Notes under the pieces: generated by a model
The model's input: the letters and a program-made list of their open reading frames with translations, nothing else
Databases searched by the model: none
What the model was told of the DNA's origin: nothing
NCBI RefSeq assembly: GCF_014334095.1
Contig: NZ_CP060495.1
Location: 395,001 to 459,000 of the forward strand
Direction: 5' to 3'
Source of the DNA: Novosphingopyxis iocasae
Lineage (GTDB): Bacteria > Pseudomonadota > Alphaproteobacteria > Sphingomonadales > Sphingomonadaceae
DNA length: 64,000 bases
Translations under genes and position numbers: made by a program
Shown: positions 55,959 through 63,975 of the stretch, in pieces
How positions within the stretch are numbered: position 1 is the first letter of the stretch
How the letters are laid out: every line of letters starts with the position of its first letter

Positions 55959-57476
55959 ATGCCTGAAGCCGCCCCGCAAACCGCTTTCGACGACGAGGAC
56001 GTCTACGACATCATCGTCGTCGGTGGAGGCATCAACGGATGCGGGATCGCGCGCGATGCCGCCGGGCGCGGCGCGCGGGTATTGCTGCTCGAAGCGCGGG
56101 ATCTGGCCAGCGGCACGTCTTCGGCCTCCTCCAAGCTGATCCACGGTGGCCTGCGCTATCTGGAACATCGCGAATTCGGACTGGTGCGCGAGGCTTTGAA
56201 CGAGCGCGAGAGGCTGTGGGGCATCGCGCCGCACATCATCCGCCCGATGCGCTTCGTCCTGCCGCACGTAAAAGGCCTGCGTCCGCGCTGGCTCCTGCGC
56301 CTTGGGCTGTTCCTCTATGACCATATCGGCGGCCGCAAGAAGCTCGCCGCGACCGAGACGATCGATCTGCGCAATCATGAGGCCGGCGCGCCGCTCAAGG
56401 CCGAATTTTCCGACGCCTTCGTCTATTCGGATTGCTGGGCGGACGATGCGCGGCTCGTCGTCCTGAACGCGCGCGATGCTGCCGATCGCGGTGCGGATGT
56501 GCGCACACGCTGCCGCGTCACCGGGTTTCGCCGCGAGGAAGAGCTCTGGCGCGCCGACACCGAACAGGGCAGTTTTCGGGGCCGCATATTGGTGAACGCC
56601 GCTGGGCCGGGCGCGCTCGATCTGCTGGCGGCGGGCGGGGTGAACGAAAAGCGCGGCATGCGCCTCGTGCGCGGATCGCACATCGTGGTTCCGAGCCTGT
56701 TCGATCACGACTTTTCCTATTTTTTCCAGCTGCCGGACGGACGCATTTTCTTCGCCATTCCTTATGAGGACGATTTCACGCTGATCGGCACCACCGATGC
56801 GGATCACACCGGCAAGCTGGATCAGGTCGCCGCGAGCGAGGAAGAGATCGCCTATATCTGTGAGGGTGCGAACCGCTTCTTCGCGCGATCCATCGCTCCG
56901 TCCGATGTCGTGTGGAGCTATGCCGGCGTCCGCCCGCTGCTCGACAACGGCGCGGACAAGCCCGAAGCGGCAACGCGCGGCTACAGCCTGGAGCTTTCCG
57001 CCGAACAGGACGGCGCGCCGCTTCTCAATGTGTTCGGCGGCAAGCTGACCGTTTATCGCCACCTCGCGGAGGACGCCGTCAACCAGCTGGCCGAGCGGCT
57101 TTCCCTGCCCAACCCCAAACCCTGGACGGGAACCAAGCTCTTACCGGGCGGTGAGTTCGGGGCTGGAGAAATAGACCGCATTATCGGCGAGCTGGGTGCC
57201 CGCTATCCATTTCTGGATCCGTTCACCTGTCGGCGCATGGCACGGGCCTATGGCACCGATGCCTTTACTATCTTAGGGGAGGCGGCAAGGCTGCAGGATT
57301 GCGGCATCTATTTTGGCCACGGCCTGACCCAGCGCGAGGTAGACTATCTGGTGTCGCGAGAATGGGCACGCACGGTCGAAGATATCATCTGGCGGCGCAC
57401 CAAGCTCGGTCTGCGTCTGACCGACAACGGCCGGGAAAAGCTACAAAACTATCTGGAAGAGCGGAGAGCAGCATGA
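55959..57476 (+). CDS. glpD: FAD-dependent glycerol-3-phosphate dehydrogenase
   Basis: 505 aa. The FAD-binding Rossmann motif is VVGGGINGCGIARDAAGRG near the N-terminus. The family block SSKLIHGGLRYLEHREFGLV, FIGTTD-like LIGTTDADH and the C-terminal DOxA-like domain (TRTVEDIIWRRTKLGLRL-type ARTVEDIIWRRTKLGL) are present. It oxidises sn-glycerol 3-phosphate to dihydroxyacetone phosphate and feeds electrons to quinone at the membrane. In this operon it would process the glycerol half of sulfoquinovosyl glycerol after phosphorylation. No glycerol kinase gene is in the window. Its stop overlaps the FMN reductase start (ATGA). Confidence 0.93.
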   Translation: MPEAAPQTAFDDEDVYDIIVVGGGINGCGIARDAAGRGARVLLLEARDLASGTSSASSKLIHGGLRYLEHREFGLVREALNERERLWGIAPHIIRPMRFVLPHVKGLRPRWLLRLGLFLYDHIGGRKKLAATETIDLRNHEAGAPLKAEFSDAFVYSDCWADDARLVVLNARDAADRGADVRTRCRVTGFRREEELWRADTEQGSFRGRILVNAAGPGALDLLAAGGVNEKRGMRLVRGSHIVVPSLFDHDFSYFFQLPDGRIFFAIPYEDDFTLIGTTDADHTGKLDQVAASEEEIAYICEGANRFFARSIAPSDVVWSYAGVRPLLDNGADKPEAATRGYSLELSAEQDGAPLLNVFGGKLTVYRHLAEDAVNQLAERLSLPNPKPWTGTKLLPGGEFGAGEIDRIIGELGARYPFLDPFTCRRMARAYGTDAFTILGEAARLQDCGIYFGHGLTQREVDYLVSREWARTVEDIIWRRTKLGLRLTDNGREKLQNYLEERRAA

Positions 57477-58048
57477 GCGTTAAAATCGTGGCCATAGGGG
57501 GGACGGTGTCCAGTCCCAGCTCGACCGAAATGGCCCTGCGCGCCGCCACCCAGCCGGCGATCGAGGCGGGAGCTCACGTCGATGTCTTCGGCGGGGAATA
57601 TCTTAGCGATCTGCCTTTTTATCGCGGGCCGGGCCATGCGAAGGACACCGGCCGGGAGATGGTGGAGGCCGTTCGCCAGTCCGACGCCCTGATCCTGGCC
57701 GCGCCGGGTTATCACGGCACGGTGTCGGGGCTCGTCAAAAACGCGCTCGATTATCTGGAGGATCTGGCTAAGGATTCGCGGCCCTATCTGCACGGTCGTT
57801 CAGTCGGTCTGATCGCCACCGCCTATGGTGACCAGGCATCGATGAGCACGCTGCTCACCATGCGCAGCATCGTGCATGCCCTTCGCGGCTGGCCGACGCC
57901 GATGGGTGCCACCGTGCGGACCTATCCCGGCCTGTTTTCGCCGGAAGGCGAGTGCCTGGACGATCGCGCCCGCATGCAGCTGCGGTTGGTGGGCGAGCAG
58001 TCCTTGAACGGTGCCATGTCCCTTCAGGGTTTTCCGGAGCAGATGTGA
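57473..58048 (+). CDS. NAD(P)H-dependent FMN reductase (SsuE-like)
   Basis: 191 aa flavodoxin-fold enzyme of the PF03358 family. GGTVSSPSSTEMALRAA near the N-terminus binds FMN phosphate, and ILAAPGYHGTVSGLVKNALD is the second family block. It starts in the glpD stop with GCGGAGAG upstream. It is the natural partner to supply FMNH2 to the SsuD-like monooxygenase in the same operon (the SmoA/SsuE role). Unlike the short SsuE it has an additional C-terminal part. Its stop overlaps the next start (TGATG). Confidence 0.9.
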   Translation: MSVKIVAIGGTVSSPSSTEMALRAATQPAIEAGAHVDVFGGEYLSDLPFYRGPGHAKDTGREMVEAVRQSDALILAAPGYHGTVSGLVKNALDYLEDLAKDSRPYLHGRSVGLIATAYGDQASMSTLLTMRSIVHALRGWPTPMGATVRTYPGLFSPEGECLDDRARMQLRLVGEQSLNGAMSLQGFPEQM

Positions 58049-58635
58049 TGGGCGATCTTCAAACAGCCCTGGACGCACTTGGCCGCGGAGACATCATCGT
58101 CATCACCGGCGACAGACTTCGCGGCGGCGATATCGACTTCTGCACGCCCGCCAGCACGATTACGCCGGACAAGATCAACTTCATGGCCCGCTATGGCCGC
58201 GGGCTGATCTGCCTTACGATGACATCGGAGCGCGCCGTCAGTCTCGGCATAGCGCTTATGAACCCGACGGCGCACAACCAGACCGGACGCCCGTTCGGAA
58301 ATTCGATCGAAGCCACCGATGGCATCACGACCGGCATTTCCGCCGCGGACCGCGCGCGCACCGTGGAAATGGCCGTAAAGCCCGGCGCCACCGCCGGCGA
58401 TCTGGTGAGCCCGGGCCATGTTTTCCCGCTGATCGCCCGAGCCGAGGGCACCAGCGTGCGCATGTCTGCCGTGGAAGGCTCCATCGAATTGTGCCGCCTA
58501 GCCGGGGTGGGCGATGCAGCGGTAATCTGCTCGATCATGCGAGACGACGGCGAAATGGCGCGGCTCAACGATATCGAGGAAATGATCGACGAGCACAGCC
58601 TCACGGTCGCGAATATCGGGGACCTCACAACCTAG
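58048..58635 (+). CDS. RibB (DHBP synthase) family protein with altered active site
   Basis: 195 aa, clearly homologous to 3,4-dihydroxy-2-butanone 4-phosphate synthase: INFMARYGRGLICLTMT, DGITTGISAADRARTV and LVSPGHVFPLIARAEG are conserved. However, the Mg2+-binding and catalytic block that reads DDEDRENEGD in E. coli RibB is here GDRLRGGD (residues 21-28), losing the glutamates. The HTEA motif is replaced by SAVEGS (140-145), losing the histidine. It may therefore lack normal RibB activity. As the last gene of the operon, coupled to the FMN reductase, it could support flavin supply or have a new role in the pathway. Confidence 0.85.
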   Translation: MGDLQTALDALGRGDIIVITGDRLRGGDIDFCTPASTITPDKINFMARYGRGLICLTMTSERAVSLGIALMNPTAHNQTGRPFGNSIEATDGITTGISAADRARTVEMAVKPGATAGDLVSPGHVFPLIARAEGTSVRMSAVEGSIELCRLAGVGDAAVICSIMRDDGEMARLNDIEEMIDEHSLTVANIGDLTT

Positions 58636-58960
58636 GCCAAGATCAGACGATGGGCGGGGCGAGGCGCTGCCGGAGCTATTCCTCCAGCGGCCACGCCTCC
58701 GCGTCGGCATGCGTGGCTTCGGCAGAAGTGATGCCGTCATTAATGCGGTGCAGCGTGTCGATCAGAAGGCGGCTATGATCGCGCGTGGCTCTTATCGGCC
58801 ATGCATGTCTCCAAAAATCGCTGCCATCGGCTGGTCGTCGATCGGTATGCGAAGCAAGACCGCGCCCATTCAGGAGACAGCTGCGCGTCCGCAAGCCTGG
58901 CGGGCGGGGAGCGTTCATGCTGTGAGGAGGCTCCGCGGCGCTGACGGGTCGCCGAAAAAA
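58636..58960. other. intergenic region, no convincing gene
   Basis: Lies between the RibB-like gene and a tRNA. A minus-strand frame at 58676-58918 ends in an acidic tail (SAEATHADAEAWPLEE) that looks faintly coding, but no good start or leader is visible. No clear terminator is seen after the operon. Confidence 0.35.
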
Positions 58961-59037
58961 TGGTCGGGACGATAGGATTCGAACCTACGACCCCCACACC
59001 CCCAGTGTGATGCGCTACCAGACTGCGCTACGTCCCG
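58961..59037 (-). tRNA. tRNA-Pro (anticodon GGG), CCA encoded
   Basis: Minus-strand 77-nt cloverleaf. The acceptor stem CGGGACG pairs with CGTCCCG, followed by A and CCA. The D arm has GCGC/GCGC around AGTCTGGTA. The anticodon stem TCACA/TGTGG encloses the loop CTGGGGG with anticodon GGG. The T arm is GTAGG-TTCGAAT-CCTAT. All arms pair, so the gene looks functional. Confidence 0.96.
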
Positions 59038-59230
59038 ACCGAGCGGCGGCCTATAGGGCGGACGAAATGCTTGTGCAAGCCTTCCGCGTAGGATCTTGCA
59101 TTGCCGTCGCGGCTTTTCGATCGGCGTTGCGCGGCGGGGCTTGGAGTGATAATCGCCCGCCCGATCCTATATGCGGCACGCGCGGTCGCCAAAAACCGCT
59201 GCCCGCTTATCTTTCCTAAAGGGAAATTCG

Positions 59231-59557
59231 ATGACTTCCATGCTTGTCAACGCCCAGGCCGCTTCCGGCGGTGCCGGTGCGATCATGCAGATCCTGCCGC
59301 TCGTTCTGATTTTCATCGTGTTCTACTGGTTCCTGATCCGGCCCCAGCAGAAGCGCGCCAAAGAGCATGCCGCCAAGGTTGCCAGCGTGGTTCGCGGGGA
59401 TGAAGTGGTCACCGGAGGCGGCCTGATGGGCAAAGTGACCAAGGTGTCCGAAGACCATGTCGAGATCGAACTGGCCAAGGGCATGACGGTGCGCGCGGTG
59501 AAGTCCACCTTGGCCGATGTGGTGCCGAAGAACCCGGGCAAGCCGGCGAACGACTGA
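59231..59557 (+). CDS. yajC: preprotein translocase subunit YajC
   Basis: 108 aa. One N-terminal membrane helix (MQILPLVLIFIVFYWFLI) is followed directly by RPQQKRAKEH and a small soluble domain (GDEVVTGGGLMGKVTKVSED), the classic YajC pattern. It associates with SecDF and YidC at the Sec translocon. The start at 59231 follows AAAGGGAAA. It heads the yajC-secD-secF-Mth938 operon. Confidence 0.96.
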   Translation: MTSMLVNAQAASGGAGAIMQILPLVLIFIVFYWFLIRPQQKRAKEHAAKVASVVRGDEVVTGGGLMGKVTKVSEDHVEIELAKGMTVRAVKSTLADVVPKNPGKPAND

Positions 59558-59611
59558 GTCGCCGCCTTTCCGATCCCTTCGCGCGCCCACATCTGATCAG
59601 GCCACCCATCC

Positions 59612-61201
59612 ATGCTCGAATTCACCCAACCCAAGCGTATCTTCATCACGCTGCTGCTGATCATAGGCGTCATTCTGGCGCTGCCCAGCCTGCTGCCCGC
59701 CAAAACGGTGGCCGCGCTTCCGGACTTTCTGCCCAAGCAGACCATCAATTTCGGGCTCGATCTGGCCGGTGGTAGCCATCTCTTGCTGGAGGCGGACCCT
59801 GTGCAGGTGCGCGAGCAGCAGTTGGAGAAGATGGAAGAGAATGTCCGCGCCGCGCTGAAGGATGCAAATGGCGTCGATTATGGTGAAATCTCGCGCACCG
59901 GCGGTCAGCTCAGCTTCACCGTGGCGGACCAGAGCCAGGTCGATGCCGCGCGCGAGGCGGTGCAGGGCCTCACCACCGGGGCAGGGCTGACCGGCCAGCG
60001 CGACTGGACGATCCGCGTGCTCGACGGAACGCGTTTCGTCATGACGCCGTCCGATGCGGGCATATCGCGCAATCTGAACGATGCGATGGACACCGCCACC
60101 GACGTGATCCGCCGCCGTATCGATGAACTGGGCACGCGCGAGCCCACGATCATCCGGCAGGGCGATGATCGCATCGTGGTGCAGGTACCGGGCCTCGACA
60201 ATCCGCAGGCGCTGAAGAACCTGCTCGGCCAGACCGCCAAGCTCGAATTCAAGATGGTGGATTATCAGAACCCGCCGGAAGATACGCAGGCCGGCAAGGC
60301 ACGCATTGGCAGCCAGGTCTTCCCGATGGACGATGGCAGCGGCTATGTCGCCGTGCGTCGCCTGGGCGGCATTTCGGGCGACAGCCTGACGGGCGCGCAG
60401 CAGAGCTACGACCAGGACAACCGCGCGGTCGTGACCATCCAGTTCGACACGACGGGCGGTCGGAAGTTCGCGCAGCTGACGCAGGCCAATGTGGGCAAGC
60501 AGTTCGCGATCATCCTGGATAACAAGGTGCTCAGCGCGCCCGTGATCCAGGAACCGATCCTGGGCGGCTCGTCGCAAATCTCCGGCAATTTCACGGTGGA
60601 GAGCGCCAACAACCTCGCCATCGCACTGCGCTCCGGCGCGCTGCCGATCGATCTGAAGATCGTGGAGGAACGCACCGTCGGCCCCGATCTGGGTGCTGAT
60701 TCCATCCGCTCCGGCGGCATTGCCGCAGCGGTTGCGACCTTCGCCGTGCTCGCCTTCATGGCGCTGACCTATGGCCGTTTCGGGCTTTATGCCAACGCCG
60801 CGCTGATCATCAACCTGCTGCTGATCCTGGGGATCATGAGCCTGTTCGGCGCCACGTTGACGCTGCCGGGCATCGCGGGCTTCGTGCTCACAGTCGGATC
60901 GGCGGTGGACGCGAACGTGCTGATCAATGAGCGCATCCGCGAGGAGCAGCGAAGGGGCCGCCGCGTCATCCAGGCGATCGAGGTGGGCTACCGCGAGGCA
61001 AGCCGCGCTATTTTCGACGCGAACCTCACCAACGTCATCGCCGCGGTGCTGCTGTTCCTGTTCGGCAGCGGGCCGATCCGCGGCTTTGCCGTGGTGCTCG
61101 TTATCGGCATCGTCACCTCGGTGTTCACCGCCGTCACCGTCACGCGCATGTGGGTCGCCGGCTGGGTCCGCCGCAACCGCCCCACCGAACTGCACATCTG
61201 A
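59612..61201 (+). CDS. secD: protein translocase subunit SecD
   Basis: 529 aa, standard proteobacterial length. A first membrane helix (IFITLLLIIGVILALPSLL) is followed by FGLDLAGGSHLLLEADP, a large periplasmic domain (about 50-350) and five C-terminal helices. The conserved GSAVDANVLINERIREEQRR occurs near residue 430. With SecF it uses the proton-motive force to complete export through SecYEG. Transcribed with yajC and secF; the gap to secF is 12 bases. Confidence 0.97.
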   Translation: MLEFTQPKRIFITLLLIIGVILALPSLLPAKTVAALPDFLPKQTINFGLDLAGGSHLLLEADPVQVREQQLEKMEENVRAALKDANGVDYGEISRTGGQLSFTVADQSQVDAAREAVQGLTTGAGLTGQRDWTIRVLDGTRFVMTPSDAGISRNLNDAMDTATDVIRRRIDELGTREPTIIRQGDDRIVVQVPGLDNPQALKNLLGQTAKLEFKMVDYQNPPEDTQAGKARIGSQVFPMDDGSGYVAVRRLGGISGDSLTGAQQSYDQDNRAVVTIQFDTTGGRKFAQLTQANVGKQFAIILDNKVLSAPVIQEPILGGSSQISGNFTVESANNLAIALRSGALPIDLKIVEERTVGPDLGADSIRSGGIAAAVATFAVLAFMALTYGRFGLYANAALIINLLLILGIMSLFGATLTLPGIAGFVLTVGSAVDANVLINERIREEQRRGRRVIQAIEVGYREASRAIFDANLTNVIAAVLLFLFGSGPIRGFAVVLVIGIVTSVFTAVTVTRMWVAGWVRRNRPTELHI

Positions 61202-61213
61202 GGATCGAAACCC

Positions 61214-62194
61214 ATGCGACTGCTGAAACTCGTTCCGGACGATACCAATATCGACTTCATGAAGTGGCGCTACATCGCCACCGGCCTGTCCGTGCTGCTG
61301 ATGATCATCTCGATCGTCCTGGTGGCGACGCGCGGGCTGAACTTCGGGGTCGATTTCGTGGGCGGCCAGATGATCCGCGTCACCTTCACCGAAACCGCGG
61401 AGGCCCCGGTTTCAGAGCTGCGCGATACGGTCGGCTCGCTCGGCTACGGATCGCCCTCGATCCAGCGCTTCGGCGCGCCCAACGAAGTCTCGATCCGCAT
61501 GCGCCTGCCGCAGGAAGCGGAAGGCAAAACGGGCGCGGCCAACGCCATGACCAACGCCATCGTCGGCGCGATCCAGAAGGATTATCCCGGCGCGCGCGTG
61601 GACGGGGTGGACAGCGTGTCGGGCAAGGTATCGGACGAATTGTTCCAGAAGGGATCGATCGCACTGCTTGCCGCGATGGTCGCCATCGCGATCTACATCT
61701 GGGTGCGGTTCGAATGGCAATTCGGCGTTGGGGGGCTGGCTGCGCTGGCGCACGACGTGACGCTGACCTTCGGGTTCTTCGCGCTCACCCAGCTGGAGTT
61801 TGATCTCAACATCATCGCCGCGCTGCTGACCATCATCGGCTATTCGCTGAACGATACCATCGTGGTCTATGACCGAATCCGTGAGAACCTGAAGAAATAC
61901 CGCAAGATGGAGATCGGGGAGCTGCTAAATCTCTCGGTCAACGAAACGCTGTCGCGCACGGTGATGACCAGCTTGACGATGGTGATCGTGCTGGTCGCGA
62001 TGCTGCTGCTCGGCCCCGAAACCATCTTTGGCTTCACCGCGGCGATGACGCTGGGCATCGTGGTCGGCACCTACAGCTCCATCTATTGGGGCGCGCCGAT
62101 CCTGGTGTGGTTGAAGGTCGGCCCGGACAGCTTCGTGCCGGTGGGCGACAAGCCCGGCGCCGTGCCGAAGGACCGCGAGGGTTATACCCGCTGA
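61214..62194 (+). CDS. secF: protein translocase subunit SecF
   Basis: 326 aa, six membrane helices. The N-terminal GLNFGVDFVGGQMIRVTFTE, IIGYSLNDTIVVYDRIRENL and SVNETLSRTVMTSLTMVIVL are typical SecF motifs. Forms the SecDF complex in the inner membrane. The Mth938-type gene starts two bases after its stop. Confidence 0.97.
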   Translation: MRLLKLVPDDTNIDFMKWRYIATGLSVLLMIISIVLVATRGLNFGVDFVGGQMIRVTFTETAEAPVSELRDTVGSLGYGSPSIQRFGAPNEVSIRMRLPQEAEGKTGAANAMTNAIVGAIQKDYPGARVDGVDSVSGKVSDELFQKGSIALLAAMVAIAIYIWVRFEWQFGVGGLAALAHDVTLTFGFFALTQLEFDLNIIAALLTIIGYSLNDTIVVYDRIRENLKKYRKMEIGELLNLSVNETLSRTVMTSLTMVIVLVAMLLLGPETIFGFTAAMTLGIVVGTYSSIYWGAPILVWLKVGPDSFVPVGDKPGAVPKDREGYTR

Positions 62195-62195
62195 T

Positions 62196-62573
62196 ATGGT
62201 CGAGATGCGTCAGGAACAGGGCGCGGGGCCGCAGGTCACCGGCTTTTCGGGCACCGGCTTCAAGGTGCGCGATGCCGTCTTCCCGGACGGTGTGATCCTG
62301 ACGCAGGAAGAGGCGCGCACCTGGACGCCGCCGGCGATCGATGCGCTGGCGATGGCCGATCTGGGTGATGCGCTGGAGAGCGAACCCAGGCCGGAGTTCT
62401 TGCTGCTCGGCACGGGCGCCAAGCTCGTTCAGCCGCCCGCCGCCTTTCGCCGCGCGATGGAAGAGCGCGGCATCGGGATCGAGGCAATGGACAGCCGCGC
62501 CGCCGCCCGCACGCTCGCGCTGCTGCGCGCCGAAGAACGCTGGGTCGTCGCGGCGCTGTACCCGCTGGGCTGA
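62196..62573 (+). CDS. Mth938-like domain protein (DUF498, NDUFAF3-related)
   Basis: 125 aa single-domain soluble protein. VTGFSGTGFKVRDAVFPDGV near the start, EFLLLGTGAKLVQPPAAFR in the middle and IEAMDSRAAARTLALLRAEE at the end are family marks. The mitochondrial relative NDUFAF3 is a complex I assembly factor; the bacterial role is not settled. Its position after secF is common in alphaproteobacteria. Overlapping translation with secF is likely. Confidence 0.9.
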   Translation: MVEMRQEQGAGPQVTGFSGTGFKVRDAVFPDGVILTQEEARTWTPPAIDALAMADLGDALESEPRPEFLLLGTGAKLVQPPAAFRRAMEERGIGIEAMDSRAAARTLALLRAEERWVVAALYPLG

Positions 62574-62637
62574 GTGCGGCTCATTCACTGCGTCCATAGC
62601 CCAGAGCTTGGAGCGTCTTGGCCGGACTAGCCATCTT

Positions 62638-62732
62638 CCGTTCGCCCTGAGCTTGTCGAAGGGCCGTTCTTCTCGCGATCTCGCACAAGGATGGAAAAAC
62701 AGGACGGGGCTTCGACAAGCTCAGCCCGAGCG
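62638..62732. repeat. inverted pair of sphingomonad dispersed repeats
   Basis: CCGTTCGCCCTGAGCTTGTC followed by GAAGGG (62638-62663) and its near inverted copy CTTCGACAAGCTCAGCCCGA (62710-62729) can fold into a long hairpin. A third copy is at 63976-64000. The right arm overlaps the 3' end of the convergent glycosyltransferase gene. Confidence 0.75.
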
Positions 62733-63899
62733 GGGTTGGCTTGTGAGGGTTCGGAAAAACCCCTCCAGTTCCTCGCCATTCCGGTCCCAGCTGAACCGCT
62801 CCACTGTCGCACGCACCGCTGCGCGATCCGGCTTGTCCGCCAGCAATTCGCGCACCGCATCGGCGATCGCGCCGGGCTCCTGCGCCGTCACGCGGCCCGC
62901 CACCGCACTCGACACCAGTTCACGCGCGCCGCCCGCTTCGCTCACCACCACCGGCGTGCCGCAGGCGAGTGCTTCGACCCAGGCATTGGCCAGCCCTTCG
63001 CTGTCGGAAGGCGAAACCAGCACGTCCGCCGCTGACAGCCATTCGGGCAGATCATCATGCGGCACCGCCCCGGCGAAATGCACCCGGTCCGCCACCCCGC
63101 GCGCCTGCGCCAGCGCGCGATAGGATGCTTCCCGCTCACCCTTGCCGATCAGCAGCAGCGTGACGCCGGGCAGCGCGGCCAGGGCCTCGATCACCAGATC
63201 CTGCCGCTTGCGCTCGATCAGCGCGCCGAGCGTGGCGATCACCGGCCCGTCGATGCCGAGCCGCGCCCTTAGGCCCGTGCCATCCACTGGCCGGAAACGC
63301 GTCTGATCGCAGCCGGTATAATGCACCGTGATGCCGTCAGAAGGCATGCCGAGCGCGGCCATATCCTCCTTCAGCGCCCCGCACACCGCCAGCATACCCG
63401 CCGCGCCCCGTGCCGCCGCCAGCACCGCCTCGCGTGATCCCTCGCGCCGGCCCCAAAGATGGATATCGGCCCCGCGCGCCTTCACCGTATAGGGCAGGTG
63501 CAAAGCGCCCGCGATCGCCTGCGCCGCGGGGCCGTCGGGATAGAAAAACTCCGCATCGATCAGATCGAATGGACGCTTTGCATGTAGGTCGCGCACCAGT
63601 GGCAGCACCGCGCGGGCGATGGCCGCAAGGTTGCGGTCCGGCAAGCCCGGCAGCAGACGGAAGCGCGGGCGATAAACGTCCAGGTCCCGCCACCGCTCAT
63701 GCCGCGGCAATTCGCGCAATGCCCGGTAACGCGGATGGCGATCGAGCGGGAAGGGCGGCAGGCCGATGGGGTTCACCACCGTCACCTCCACGCCCTCCCG
63801 CGCGGCCAGCGCCGCCGTTTGCCGTTCGACGAACACACCGAAATTGGGCGCGGCGGCGTTGGGGAACAGCGTGGCGAGGGTGAGGATGCGGAGGGTCAT
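62721..63899 (-). CDS. family 4 glycosyltransferase
   Basis: 392 aa GT-B fold. The N-terminal domain starts MTLRILTLATLFPNAAAPNF. The C-terminal GT1-type domain has VIATLGALIERKRQDLVIEA, LLLIGKGEREASYRALAQ and the donor-binding SPSDSEGLANAWVEALACGT and PVVVSEAGG motifs. It transfers a sugar from a nucleotide donor, probably to a surface polysaccharide or glycolipid. Donor and acceptor are not readable. No adjacent polysaccharide genes are in the window. Its last codons lie in the dispersed repeat. Confidence 0.92.
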   Translation of the reverse strand: MTLRILTLATLFPNAAAPNFGVFVERQTAALAAREGVEVTVVNPIGLPPFPLDRHPRYRALRELPRHERWRDLDVYRPRFRLLPGLPDRNLAAIARAVLPLVRDLHAKRPFDLIDAEFFYPDGPAAQAIAGALHLPYTVKARGADIHLWGRREGSREAVLAAARGAAGMLAVCGALKEDMAALGMPSDGITVHYTGCDQTRFRPVDGTGLRARLGIDGPVIATLGALIERKRQDLVIEALAALPGVTLLLIGKGEREASYRALAQARGVADRVHFAGAVPHDDLPEWLSAADVLVSPSDSEGLANAWVEALACGTPVVVSEAGGARELVSSAVAGRVTAQEPGAIADAVRELLADKPDRAAVRATVERFSWDRNGEELEGFFRTLTSQPRSG

Positions 63900-63975
63900 A
63901 ACGTGTTTTCTAAAACCTTCCTCAAGACGCTGTAATCTCGGTTTATGAAAATCAGTTAGCGGGCAACCCCGCTCT

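Noticed and set aside
58635-59037. sulfosugar cluster as a genomic island integrated at tRNA-Pro
   Set aside because: No integrase, no direct repeat of the tRNA 3' end and no composition shift are visible; proximity alone is not evidence.
59597-61195. 532-codon minus-strand frame opposite secD
   Set aside because: Shadow of a certain gene; composition is His/Arg/Asp-rich nonsense without domains.
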